From NCBI RefSeq assembly GCF_963668475.1, contig NZ_OY764544.1:372001-436000 (forward strand): a stretch of 64,000 nt of DNA, written 5' to 3'. Position 1 is the stretch's first letter; every line of letters starts with the position of its first letter. This document shows positions 48,346 to 56,694 of this stretch, in pieces. The notes under the pieces are model-generated. The model was not told the DNA's origin. It was given only the letters and a program-made list of their open reading frames with translations, and ran no database searches. The position numbers and the translations under genes are program-made. The stretch is from an uncultured Methanospirillum sp. (GTDB taxonomy: Archaea; Halobacteriota; Methanomicrobia; Methanomicrobiales; Methanospirillaceae).

Positions 48346-49097
48346 ACCGGTATGTATGTGCTTGAGCGTATACCTCATCTGGGTATAGCAGATATGCAAA
48401 TAATCATATATACCGATATTTGCACGATCTGTCTCCTTTTATTTCTGCTTCGTGAACGCAACTGCAAGGTACCGCTGATACACCTCTGGATATTTGGAGC
48501 GTGGTAATTTTCTGCGACATTCATAACATTTCTCTTGTTTGGATGTGTTTATATGGGATCCAATATCTCCTCCCCTTCTTCCTCCAGGCAGGAATGGAGT
48601 ATGATCCTGTAATTTCAGGATTATATCTCCTCATTCCCCAGGTCCTATCGGCCCTTATTGGGATTCCGATGGGGATATGATCAAATCATATTAGTCGCAG
48701 ACATTTTGCCATGCAGGATCATTATTCATCGTCGCAGTGACAGGAATCTTTATGCAGATAAATCCGTTGATCGGATTTATTCCACTTCTTCTTGGTTTAT
48801 TGTGTATAGGTTTTTTGGGGATGTGCCGGAGGACCGGTTGCCAGCAGGGTTGTAGAGACTGCCCCACAGAGAGAAGAAGGAACCGGATCTTCATTGATGA
48901 TTACTGCGATGTATCTTGGCAGCGTTATCGGAACTGCAACGAAAGATGAAATTGCGTTCTCTAATCTCAAACCTGGTACATTCATGCAGGGATTTCATGC
49001 CTCCATGACTGTGGGTGTAATTTTTTCTGTGGTATCTCTCGTACTGTCTGCACTTGTCCGGGAACAGAAGATTGAATCGCAAACAGAACCAGAATAA
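48346..49097 (+). pseudogene. Decayed C-terminal half of a DHA2 MFS transporter
   Basis: The sequence follows the intact MFS gene at 27935 from about its residue 214 to the end: VLERIPHLGIADMQIII, then LLPFFLQAGMEYDPVISGLY in another frame, and a last frame ending LVLSALVREQKIESQTEPE. In-frame stops (such as the TAA after GAW near 48506 and TGA at 48676), frameshifts and a deletion near 48940 break it. The N-terminal half is absent; the IS1634 element sits just upstream. Base identity with 28575-29340 is high by eye, so the duplication or transfer is moderately recent. Confidence 0.88.
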
Positions 49098-49299
49098 AAA
49101 GGACAATGGGTTAATGAATCTAGGATTGATGTCCTTACCTGATTTTTTATCTGATATAATTCATATTTCCGGCCCCCAGATACTTCAATTTGATAATCTT
49201 AAACATGTAAAATTTACATGTTTATACAACCAGATATGAATATCAGAGGAAAATTTGGCACGGTTTTTTGTCAGTATATTAAAAAGTAGAATCTGATTT

Positions 49300-49992
49300 T
49301 TATGATACCTGTGTTATGGGTTGATTGGATTGATGAATCCACTGTGAGATCTGATCAATCACTGACATCATATCAGAAGCATCGATCCAGGGTATAACCC
49401 CCAGAACTTCAATATCTCCAAATTCCTGGATGAGAGAGACTGTTTTTGAAATATCTGGACCGGGTGAATTAGTTTTATATCCATTAATTATCACCCCTTT
49501 CACCAGAATTCCAAGAGAACGGGCCGTATGGATAGTCAATAAAATATGATTGATTGTTCCCAGATCCGGACGGGCGATAACAAGCAATGGAAGATTGCAT
49601 TCGATAGCAATATCAGCCATCAGAGTATGATCTGCAACCGGAACCATCAACCCTCCTGCACCTTCAACCAGAACTAGTTCTGATCGCTTTTTGACACGAT
49701 CATATCTTTCCCTGATAACCTCCAAGGAGATTGAAACATGAGCATACTCAGCGGCAAGTATTGGAGCAACAGGATCCGGAAATGAATAGGCAAAAGAATC
49801 TTCACACGGCCCAGGGTACCCAATAGCCCGGGATAGGTATGATGCATCACTTTCAGAGAGATCTGTTACTCCTGACTGAATCGGTTTGAATACCCCTACA
49901 TGAAATCGTTTTGAAAAATATCTGGCAAGAGCTGCCGTTACTGCTGTCTTTCCAATTTCAGTATCTGTACCGGTAACAAAAAAACCATTCAT
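49300..49992 (-). CDS. bioD: Dethiobiotin synthetase
   Basis: The 230-residue protein begins NGFFVTGTDTEIGKTAVTAAL, the P-loop of BioD, with KPIQSGV and VEGAGGLMVPV downstream, all diagnostic. It uses ATP and carbon dioxide to close the ureido ring of 7,8-diaminopelargonate. It is last in the operon, and its ATG overlaps the bioF stop by one base. Length is normal. Confidence 0.95.
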   Translation of the reverse strand: MNGFFVTGTDTEIGKTAVTAALARYFSKRFHVGVFKPIQSGVTDLSESDASYLSRAIGYPGPCEDSFAYSFPDPVAPILAAEYAHVSISLEVIRERYDRVKKRSELVLVEGAGGLMVPVADHTLMADIAIECNLPLLVIARPDLGTINHILLTIHTARSLGILVKGVIINGYKTNSPGPDISKTVSLIQEFGDIEVLGVIPWIDASDMMSVIDQISQWIHQSNQPITQVS

Positions 49993-51158
49993 CAGATCAA
50001 TCCTGTTTTTCGTCCGGCTCTCTCGAATGATGAGATTGCCTGATCAAGATGTTCACGGGTATGAGTTGCCATGGTAGTTACTCGGATTCTTCCTGATCCT
50101 TCTGGAACAGTGGGGGGTCTGATTGCTGGAGAAAATATCCCTTCCTGTTCCAAGATTAAACTAAATGAGATTGTATCCTTGTTACTACCCACAATAACAG
50201 GTATTATCGGTGTTATTCCACCTGATATAGAAAGACCGATAGATATCAAACCATCCCGGAGATATCGGGAATTTTCTGATAATGTTTTCACTCTCCAGGT
50301 CTCTTCCAATAATATATCGATAGCTGCAGATGCTGCAGCAACTGAAGGAGGGGCCAGAGCGGTTGAAAAAATAAACGGGCGTGCAACATTCCTAAGGATA
50401 TCTGCAAGGAGATCAGAACCGGCAATAAACCCTCCTTCTGATCCAAGAGCCTTCGATAATGTACCCATGTGAAGATCTATACCAGATGTAAGGTTGAAAT
50501 GTTCACATACTCCTCTCCCGGTCTTTCCCAACACCCCGGTGCCGTGGGCATCATCAATCATCAGTGCACATTCGTACTTTCTGGCTATCTCCACCAGTTC
50601 AGGGACAGGGGCGATATCTCCATCCATACTGAAGACTCCATCAGATACGATGAGTCCGCCTTTCTTCCCATGGGTTCTGATCTTCTCTTCAAGATCCATC
50701 ATGTTGCAATGATCATACACAGATATCGTTGCCTTTGAAAGCCGGGCACCATCTATGATACTTGCATGATTCAGTGAATCCGAGTAGATGACAGTACTGG
50801 CATCAGAGAGGGCGGTAATTCCCCCCACGTTCGCCATATAACCGCAATTGAAGAGAACTGAAGAACTCTGTTCTTTGAAATCCGCTATCTTCTGTTCCAG
50901 TTCTTCATGAAGAGAAGTGTTTCCGGTGATAAGCCGGGATGCACCAGAGCCGGTGCCCCAGGTGGCAATACTCTCTGATGCCCGCTGACAGATGACCGGG
51001 TGATTACTGAGTCCAAGATAATTATTCGATGCAAAATTCAGTACCCTCTTCCCGTTCATGACCATCTCAGGTCCTGATGTCTGTTCAACCAATCGGAGAT
51101 GACGATAGGTCCCTGACTTTTGAATAGCCTGAAGCCTAGATTCTGCATCCCGTATCAT
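49992..51158 (-). CDS. bioF: 8-amino-7-oxononanoate synthase
   Basis: The 388-residue PLP enzyme of the alpha-oxoamine synthase family has FASNNYLGLSNHPVI, the DDAHGTGVLG loop and the PLP lysine in GTLSKALGSEGGFI. It condenses pimeloyl-CoA with alanine. Its start directly follows the bioA stop and its stop touches bioD, so it is translationally coupled on both sides. Confidence 0.95.
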   Translation of the reverse strand: MIRDAESRLQAIQKSGTYRHLRLVEQTSGPEMVMNGKRVLNFASNNYLGLSNHPVICQRASESIATWGTGSGASRLITGNTSLHEELEQKIADFKEQSSSVLFNCGYMANVGGITALSDASTVIYSDSLNHASIIDGARLSKATISVYDHCNMMDLEEKIRTHGKKGGLIVSDGVFSMDGDIAPVPELVEIARKYECALMIDDAHGTGVLGKTGRGVCEHFNLTSGIDLHMGTLSKALGSEGGFIAGSDLLADILRNVARPFIFSTALAPPSVAAASAAIDILLEETWRVKTLSENSRYLRDGLISIGLSISGGITPIIPVIVGSNKDTISFSLILEQEGIFSPAIRPPTVPEGSGRIRVTTMATHTREHLDQAISSFERAGRKTGLI

Positions 51159-52532
51159 TCAATCACCTGTAGCCGATCTGATGGATTCAAACAGGATATC
51201 AAGCATCGCTTGTAATTCTACGAGGGTAGAGGAGAGCGGCGGAAGAAATACGATAACATCTCCGAGAGGACGGGTGATCATACCACGATGTTGCGCCCCT
51301 AGAATGACCGACTTGATTACCCCGTCTTCAGGCAGATACGGCTCTCTGGAATCAGGATTTTTGACCAGTTCAATTCCCACCATCATACCAACCTGCCGTA
51401 TCTCACCAACATGAGACAGTGCTCTGAACCGTTCTAATCCTGATTCAATAACCCTGATCTTTTCAGATAATGCCGGGATTATTTTATCTTTTCTGAACAA
51501 CTCAAGATTTGCCCGGGCAACAGCACAGGCGAGTTGGTTCCCGGTGTAACTGTGACCATGGTAGAACGTCCTGGACTCGCCCGGTTCCCCAAGAAATGCA
51601 TTGAAGATCTCCTCTGTTGTAAGGGTCGCTGCAAGAGGCAGATACCCTCCGGTCAGTCCCTTTGCAACGGTCATGATATCAGGACAGATCCCTTCATGGT
51701 CACATGCAAACATCTTCCCGGTTCTGCCAAACCCGGTAGCCACCTCGTCTGCTATCAGGAGAATATGGTAGGTGCTGCAGAGTTCCCTGACCTTTGTGAG
51801 GTATCCGGGAGGGAAAGTAAGCATCCCCGCTGCTCCCATAACCAGTGGCTCGATGATAAACGCAGCAATATTTTCATGCTGGTCTTCGATCACCGATTGT
51901 AAGGAGTCGAGACATTTCTTCTCACAGGTATTCTGGTCGCATCCAAACGGACACCGATAGCAGTACGGACAGGGAATGCTGATAGTTGGAAAGAGCATGG
52001 GGTGATAGGTGGAATGAAAGAGCTCGATCCCTCCAACAGATACCGACCCGATGGTGTCACCATGGTATGAGTTTACCAGATGGAGAAACCTCGTTTTAGA
52101 TGGGACAGAGTTTTCACGCTGTTGCCAGTACTGGAACGCGATTTTAAGCGCAATCTCTACCGCTTCAGAACCACTATCACTGTAAAAAACCCGGGTCAGC
52201 CCGGGAGGGGAGATTGAGATGAGTTCCTTTGCCAGTAAAACCCCGGGAGGGCTTGTCATGCCGAGAAACGTCGAGTGGGCGATAGAATCAAGTTGGTGTT
52301 TGATCGCTTCATCGAGTTCTGGTCTTCTGTGTCCATGCAGATTAACCCACATCGATGAGTTGCCATCATAATACCAGTTCCCGTCCTGATCACAGAGCCT
52401 AATTCCTTCTCCCCCGGTTATGACAAGTTGAGACTCTTCCTGCCATTCCTTCATCTGTGTAAAGGGATGCCAGACATATTGCTTATCGATGGCTTCTATG
52501 GATTGGTTTTTCTGGATGGTTTGATTGTTCAT
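51159..52532 (-). CDS. bioA: Adenosylmethionine-8-amino-7-oxononanoate aminotransferase
   Basis: From ATG 52532, preceded by GGTGA six bases upstream, the product is 457 residues; a GTG three codons earlier is less likely. Class III aminotransferase signatures are YVWHPFTQMKEW, DGNSSMWVNLHGH, IADEVATGFGRTGKMFACDH and the PLP lysine in MTVAKGLTGGYLPLA. It makes 7,8-diaminopelargonate. A cysteine-rich insert CPYCYRCPFGCDQNTCEKKC (about 196-215) is longer in cysteines than I would expect for the family. Confidence 0.94.
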   Translation of the reverse strand: MNNQTIQKNQSIEAIDKQYVWHPFTQMKEWQEESQLVITGGEGIRLCDQDGNWYYDGNSSMWVNLHGHRRPELDEAIKHQLDSIAHSTFLGMTSPPGVLLAKELISISPPGLTRVFYSDSGSEAVEIALKIAFQYWQQRENSVPSKTRFLHLVNSYHGDTIGSVSVGGIELFHSTYHPMLFPTISIPCPYCYRCPFGCDQNTCEKKCLDSLQSVIEDQHENIAAFIIEPLVMGAAGMLTFPPGYLTKVRELCSTYHILLIADEVATGFGRTGKMFACDHEGICPDIMTVAKGLTGGYLPLAATLTTEEIFNAFLGEPGESRTFYHGHSYTGNQLACAVARANLELFRKDKIIPALSEKIRVIESGLERFRALSHVGEIRQVGMMVGIELVKNPDSREPYLPEDGVIKSVILGAQHRGMITRPLGDVIVFLPPLSSTLVELQAMLDILFESIRSATGD

Positions 52533-52552
52533 GATAATCACCGGTTGAATAC

Positions 52553-53392
52553 CTATTCAGAGTGCGAGAAGAGTTGATCAAGTGAAAAATCCGTATGAAA
52601 TGGTGAGATCCTGTTAATGAGGACCGGAGTGCTTCTGAGATACCGGGAGTACACGTCCCAGGAGAATCCATCATACTGCACGAAAAATACCCTTCCACCC
52701 TTTGCAGATGGCGGTTTCAGATGAGGAATTCTGAAATACCCCTTCCCAGTGACTGAAACATACCCGATATGATAATCCGGATTATCTGAGTAGCATACTT
52801 CAGCCCTGGCACCCGGTGCATGTGCCACCTTTGTTGCCAGAACCAGAGCTTCTTTGAGACGGGTATGGGCCAGGTCATGATCATGTAAGATATCATCCAT
52901 TATGTGGTGAGCAGAAGGAGTAAAATCCATGGTTGTCGCCCTGATACCTTTCCCGTCAGGATTTTGTATTGAAGATGAAGAGGAGTCCATCACCAGTGCA
53001 CCGGACAAATTTTTGCCCTGCGAATCTCCATTCATTAAAAAATCTGATGCATAATGAATCGATTGAGAGGATACTCCTGCACTCTGAAGTAATGCCCTAC
53101 AGGCTCTTTGTGCTGATGAATGATCAGATACCTGAACCATGAAAACCGGGAGTGATGGAATATATTCTATTCTTTCAGGATTGATCAACTGAATCTTCAG
53201 ATTGATGAAATCTGGAACTCCGTTCTCATGATTCTGTGCACGATGAATGAGGGCTTTGCTGATCTCATCGATCTCCTCTTTCAGGATTATTCGCTCTGCT
53301 CCGGAGATATGCTCATGCACCGGCTCGGAGTCAGGATCATCCTGAACGAAAACCCTTGATGCCCTCATCTTGATACTATAATATTCTGGCAT
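52553..53392 (-). CDS. bioW: 6-carboxyhexanoate-CoA ligase (pimeloyl-CoA synthetase)
   Basis: The 279-residue protein of the BioW family starts YYSIKMRASR and includes HISGAERIILKEEID, RACRALLQSAGV and the late GGRVFFVQYDG. BioW activates pimelate with ATP and CoA, giving the substrate for BioF. The gene begins two bases after bioB ends and is followed 20 bases later by bioA. Its presence means biotin is made from free pimelate, not by the BioC/BioH route. Confidence 0.92.
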   Translation of the reverse strand: MPEYYSIKMRASRVFVQDDPDSEPVHEHISGAERIILKEEIDEISKALIHRAQNHENGVPDFINLKIQLINPERIEYIPSLPVFMVQVSDHSSAQRACRALLQSAGVSSQSIHYASDFLMNGDSQGKNLSGALVMDSSSSSIQNPDGKGIRATTMDFTPSAHHIMDDILHDHDLAHTRLKEALVLATKVAHAPGARAEVCYSDNPDYHIGYVSVTGKGYFRIPHLKPPSAKGGRVFFVQYDGFSWDVYSRYLRSTPVLINRISPFHTDFSLDQLFSHSE

Positions 53393-53394
53393 CT

Positions 53395-54372
53395 TTACAA
53401 GGAGTATCCCATATCGTTTACCAGATTCAGGTCGTCACGGATTTCACGCCCATTCGTGGTGAGGTAATTTCCAACCATCATCCCATTCAGACCGGCCATC
53501 AGACCAATAGACTGCATATCACGAAGGAGTTTCTCACGGCCTCCGGCAGATCGTAATTCAGTATGAGGAAGGATGAATCTGAAGAGGGCAAATGTCTTGA
53601 TGATCTCTGGAGGAGGAAGAGGAGGCTCATCACCGAGCGGTGTCCCCGGTATGGCATCCAGGATATTGATGGGAACTGAGTCGACATTAAGATCATGAAG
53701 TGCATATGCCAGATCAATCCTCTGTTCCATACGTTCTCCAAGACCAATGATTCCTCCCGAGCAGATCTCCATCCCGGCTGCCCTGGCAGATTTAACGGCC
53801 CTGATCCGATCCTGGTAGGTATGTGTCGTGACAATGTGAGGGGAAAAATCTTCGGATGTCTCCAGATTATGATGGTAGCGGGAAACACCGGCTTCCCTGA
53901 GCATCAATGCAGCCTCCTCTGTTAATTCTCCAAGTGATACGCATAATTTTAAGTTGGTCTCATTTGAAAGACGGCGAATAATCCTGATAATGGCAATGAA
54001 ATCAGGATCGTGCTCTGTAACCCCACGACCACTGGTTACGATGGCAAACCGGTGTGTCCCTGCCCTCTCCATATCATGGGCATATTGAAGGATTTTTTCT
54101 TCGTCAAGAAGAGGATACGTATCTATTGCACAGGTACTGAAGGCTGATTGAGAACAGAATTTGCAATCCTCTGAGCAGTTTCCTGATTTGCCATTGATGA
54201 TAGAGCAGAGATCGATCCGATTTCCTGTGTATTGTTCGCGGATTTTTGATGCCAGTGCTGCTAGAATATAGATATCTGCTCCGGTAGCCTGTGCAAGATC
54301 CAGGGCTTCGCTTCTGGTGATGAAACCACCATTCAGAACTTTCTGCCCTGCCGAAAGAATACGATCAAACAT
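53395..54372 (-). CDS. bioB: Biotin synthase
   Basis: The 325-residue radical-SAM enzyme has the cluster motif GNCSEDCKFCSQS (C-x3-C-x2-C) and the later family motifs YHHNLETSEDF, ICSGGIIGLGE and NGMMVGNYLTT. It inserts sulphur into dethiobiotin. It is the first gene of the operon; a purine-rich AGGCGGAA stands directly before the ATG. Confidence 0.96.
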   Translation of the reverse strand: MFDRILSAGQKVLNGGFITRSEALDLAQATGADIYILAALASKIREQYTGNRIDLCSIINGKSGNCSEDCKFCSQSAFSTCAIDTYPLLDEEKILQYAHDMERAGTHRFAIVTSGRGVTEHDPDFIAIIRIIRRLSNETNLKLCVSLGELTEEAALMLREAGVSRYHHNLETSEDFSPHIVTTHTYQDRIRAVKSARAAGMEICSGGIIGLGERMEQRIDLAYALHDLNVDSVPINILDAIPGTPLGDEPPLPPPEIIKTFALFRFILPHTELRSAGGREKLLRDMQSIGLMAGLNGMMVGNYLTTNGREIRDDLNLVNDMGYSL

Positions 54373-54621
54373 TTCCGCCTAATGATTAACGTAAGGGCCG
54401 ATAAATATACGTAAATAAAATTGTTTCTTATAGTTGCCCTATAATCATTTTTTTATTTGAGAGGAGGAAAATCTGGCAGATTATCGGTCCTTAAGGTTGA
54501 TTATAATAATTATTCAAGAATTATATGTAGAGAATACCGACGTTATTCTGGATTCAGGTCCCGAATTAATGGATGTAATTATGACGGATTCCAATTTATT
54601 CCACATAAAAACATATGTATC
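54373..54621. other. bio operon promoter region and space to hicA
   Basis: The first 110 bases upstream of bioB hold the operon's probable promoter (AT-rich ACGTATATTTAT on the minus strand around 54400-54412) and a palindrome at 54428-54444. The rest is AT-rich with no gene I can support. Confidence 0.45.
54428..54444 (-). promoter_or_regulatory. Perfect inverted repeat upstream of bioB, candidate operator
   Basis: TTATAG and CTATAA flank a five-base spacer, 56 bases before the bioB start. It does not match the BirA operator consensus (TTGTAAACC and its inverted partner at long spacing). It only partly resembles the shorter bacterial BioR site, which lacks the spacer. A role in biotin control is inferred from position alone. 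Confidence 0.4.
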
Positions 54622-54849
54622 CTATTCTAAACATTCCCATTCACTACGAGAAATATCAGCCTGTTTGAGTATACGTTTTAAAAGGTCCACACTAATCTCT
54701 TTTCGATGAGGATTAGGTATTGTCAAAACAAGACCGTCTTTAATCATATATGGATGTTTTCCACCTTGATGTGGACCATCGAATCCGAATCGAGAAAGTT
54801 TTTTGCAAAGTTCTTCCCATGTAACAGGAGCTAATTTATGCCCTGACAT
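54622..54849 (-). CDS. hicA: HicA-type mRNA interferase toxin
   Basis: From ATG 54849 the product is 75 residues: HKLAPVTWEELCKKLSRFGF, then QGGKHPYMIKDG with the catalytic histidine, and TIPNPHRKEISVDLLKRIL. This is the compact double-stranded RNA-binding-like fold of HicA, a ribosome-independent mRNA cleaving toxin. It overlaps the upstream antitoxin gene by 14 bases. The frame is open further upstream, but that part is the antitoxin gene in another frame. Confidence 0.88.
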   Translation of the reverse strand: MSGHKLAPVTWEELCKKLSRFGFDGPHQGGKHPYMIKDGLVLTIPNPHRKEISVDLLKRILKQADISRSEWECLE

Positions 54850-55096
54850 GAGTATCCACAGGCTGAATCTCTTCAATACTAATTCCTTGTATCGATGGGA
54901 TGGGCATTCCTCTTCGAAGACGGATAATAAGCCACCCGTCGACAATCTCCATCAGATTCTTTCTGCATTCTTCGAGAGTTTTTCCGGTTGCATACACACC
55001 GGGAAGATCTGGAATCTCCCCGTAATATGGCTCCTCGTCCTCAATGATCTCATAATGTGCATGAGCAAGAGCTGTGTTAATATATTCAATAATCAT
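54836..55096 (-). CDS. hicB: HicB-type antitoxin
   Basis: The 86-residue protein has the HicB partial RNase H-like fold: YEIIEDEEPYYGEIPDLPGV followed by YATGKTLEECRKNLMEIVDGW. The C-terminal part is too short for a full DNA-binding domain, as in many UPF0150-type partners. It lies upstream of hicA, the reverse of the order in E. coli but common elsewhere. It should neutralise HicA by direct binding. Confidence 0.88.
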   Translation of the reverse strand: MIIEYINTALAHAHYEIIEDEEPYYGEIPDLPGVYATGKTLEECRKNLMEIVDGWLIIRLRRGMPIPSIQGISIEEIQPVDTHVRA

Positions 55097-55638
55097 GATT
55101 GCGTATGTTCACCTCATGTTTGTAAATCCAGAGTAGACTTTCAAAAGTAACATAGTAAACTAGAATTTCCGATCATATATTCCTTCTATGAGGCACTATA
55201 ATCTTTGGACCACTCGATCTTTCTTGTTTCTCTAAGCCATACCCACCTATTCAAGAAAAAACAGGACTGTTTCCAGTAACTGTACTTACGAATGCATTTT
55301 TTTTGTCTGAAAGCCTGGCACTGATTCTGTCATGAGAGTATAAATGGAATTTAGAGTACCCACGAAAATGATACTCAATTCGAGATCTCATCAAAGAAGT
55401 TTTTTTTTTTAATTAAGCGTTTTATGTAACTGATTCCTGTATAATCAATAAACAAATGATGTAATCCACTGAATTCCAGTATCTTTATCCAACATAAAAC
55501 CGGTATACTCAACATAACATATTTCAGATATACATCCAAACCGCGGATCCTCACGAACAATCCATCCATACCTAATTACCGGATAGAGACTGACACAAGA
55601 TACTGCACAAACACACAAATCCCTCCCGTGTTATCGTC
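55097..55638. other. AT-rich intergenic region
   Basis: This 540-base gap lies between the divergent hicBA pair and the EamA gene. It has an 11-T run near 55397-55408 and AT-rich stretches, but no gene, RNA or repeat I can support. A minus-strand open frame (55445-55618) without ATG is weakly protein-like and may be a remnant. Confidence 0.35.
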
Positions 55639-56514
55639 ATGAATCAGAAATCTGCAGACCTCATTCTTGTCCTTGTCGTCCTGATATGGGGTTCAACATA
55701 TCTTGCAATGAAATGGGGAATGGAGAGTTTTGGGATCTTCACTCTAATCACACTCCGTTTTGGCATCGCATTTGCTATCGGAATACCCCTTCTCTGGAGA
55801 TATCGCTCTCCCATATACATGCACACACTTACATCCAGTGCCCTTCTCGGGTTTGGGTATTTCTGTGGATTTACACTCCTTCTCTATGGTATGAGAACTA
55901 CCACCACCACATCTGCCGGATTTCTTATGGCAACGACTGTCATATTTGTCCCGATTCTTCAGGTTCTCTTCTTCCGGAGAATCCCCAATCTTTCCATTCT
56001 CATAGCGGTATGTTGCTGTTTGTTTGGAGTCGGTCTCCTGACACTCCGGAATGGCCTGGCACTGGATTTTGGTGCGATACTCTGTCTCATCTGTTCAATC
56101 TGTTATGCAATTGTAATTGTAACAACAAAATGGGTCCTTAACAGCGGAGAAAATGCTCTCACAATCGGTGTTCTTCAATTAGGGTTTACCAGTTTGTTCT
56201 CATTCGGAGCAATGCTCATCTTTGAGATGCCATTCCGGTCAGCACCACTGGAGAGTTGGGGAATAATCCTCTATCTTGCAATATTTTGCACATTGATCGG
56301 GTTTGTCCTTCAGGCTGTAGCCCAGGAATTTACCTCCCCTGAACATACCGGCCTTATTTACACACTTGAATCTGTCTTTGCCTCCCTGTTTGGATATGTA
56401 TTTCTCCAGGAGGTATTACCGGTTCAAGGATATGTCGGAGTGATCCTGGTGTTTACCGGAGTAATAATTGCAGTAAGGTATGGACAATCAACAGGAAAAA
56501 AGGGAGGAAACTGA
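55639..56514 (+). CDS. EamA/DMT-family transporter
   Basis: The 291-residue membrane protein has ten hydrophobic helices in two repeated halves. The first half opens LVLVVLIWGSTYLAMKWGM, and the second half ends with FTSPEHTGLIYTLESVFASLFGYV and EVLPVQGYVGVILVFTGVI; both are diagnostic of EamA drug/metabolite transporters. It probably exports metabolites or amino acids; the substrate is not evident. A strong hairpin terminator lies 146 bases after the stop. Confidence 0.92.
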   Translation: MNQKSADLILVLVVLIWGSTYLAMKWGMESFGIFTLITLRFGIAFAIGIPLLWRYRSPIYMHTLTSSALLGFGYFCGFTLLLYGMRTTTTTSAGFLMATTVIFVPILQVLFFRRIPNLSILIAVCCCLFGVGLLTLRNGLALDFGAILCLICSICYAIVIVTTKWVLNSGENALTIGVLQLGFTSLFSFGAMLIFEMPFRSAPLESWGIILYLAIFCTLIGFVLQAVAQEFTSPEHTGLIYTLESVFASLFGYVFLQEVLPVQGYVGVILVFTGVIIAVRYGQSTGKKGGN

Positions 56515-56659
56515 GTATCCTTAGCATTCGGGTGAGATCAGATTCGTTTCATGGAATGTAACATTGGATTCGAATCAGATGTCCCGGCTTTCCATCATAA
56601 TTTGATAGAACATCCATCTTTTGCATGAAAAAGTCCTTTTCACCGGTCTTACCTGGGGC

Positions 56660-56686
56660 CCCCAACGGGGCACCGTTGGGGTTTTT
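56660..56686 (+). terminator. Hairpin followed by T5, terminator-like
   Basis: CCCCAACGG, loop GGCA and CCGTTGGGG form a perfect nine-base-pair stem followed directly by TTTTT. It lies between the EamA gene (plus strand) and the end of the ABC permease gene (minus strand). The T-run orientation fits termination of the plus-strand transcript; on the minus strand the stem lies just after the permease stop and could also stabilise that 3' end. Confidence 0.65.
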
Positions 56687-56694
56687 AAAAAAAA

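Noticed and set aside
55445..55618. Minus-strand frame with protein-like phrases such as GWIVREDPRFG and DKDTGIQWITSF
   Set aside because: It has no ATG, starts in cysteine-rich nonsense and matches no family I know; it could be a gene remnant but cannot be supported.
56561..56600. TTCGAATC-like string suggestive of a tRNA T-loop
   Set aside because: No acceptor, D-stem or anticodon arm can be folded around it.
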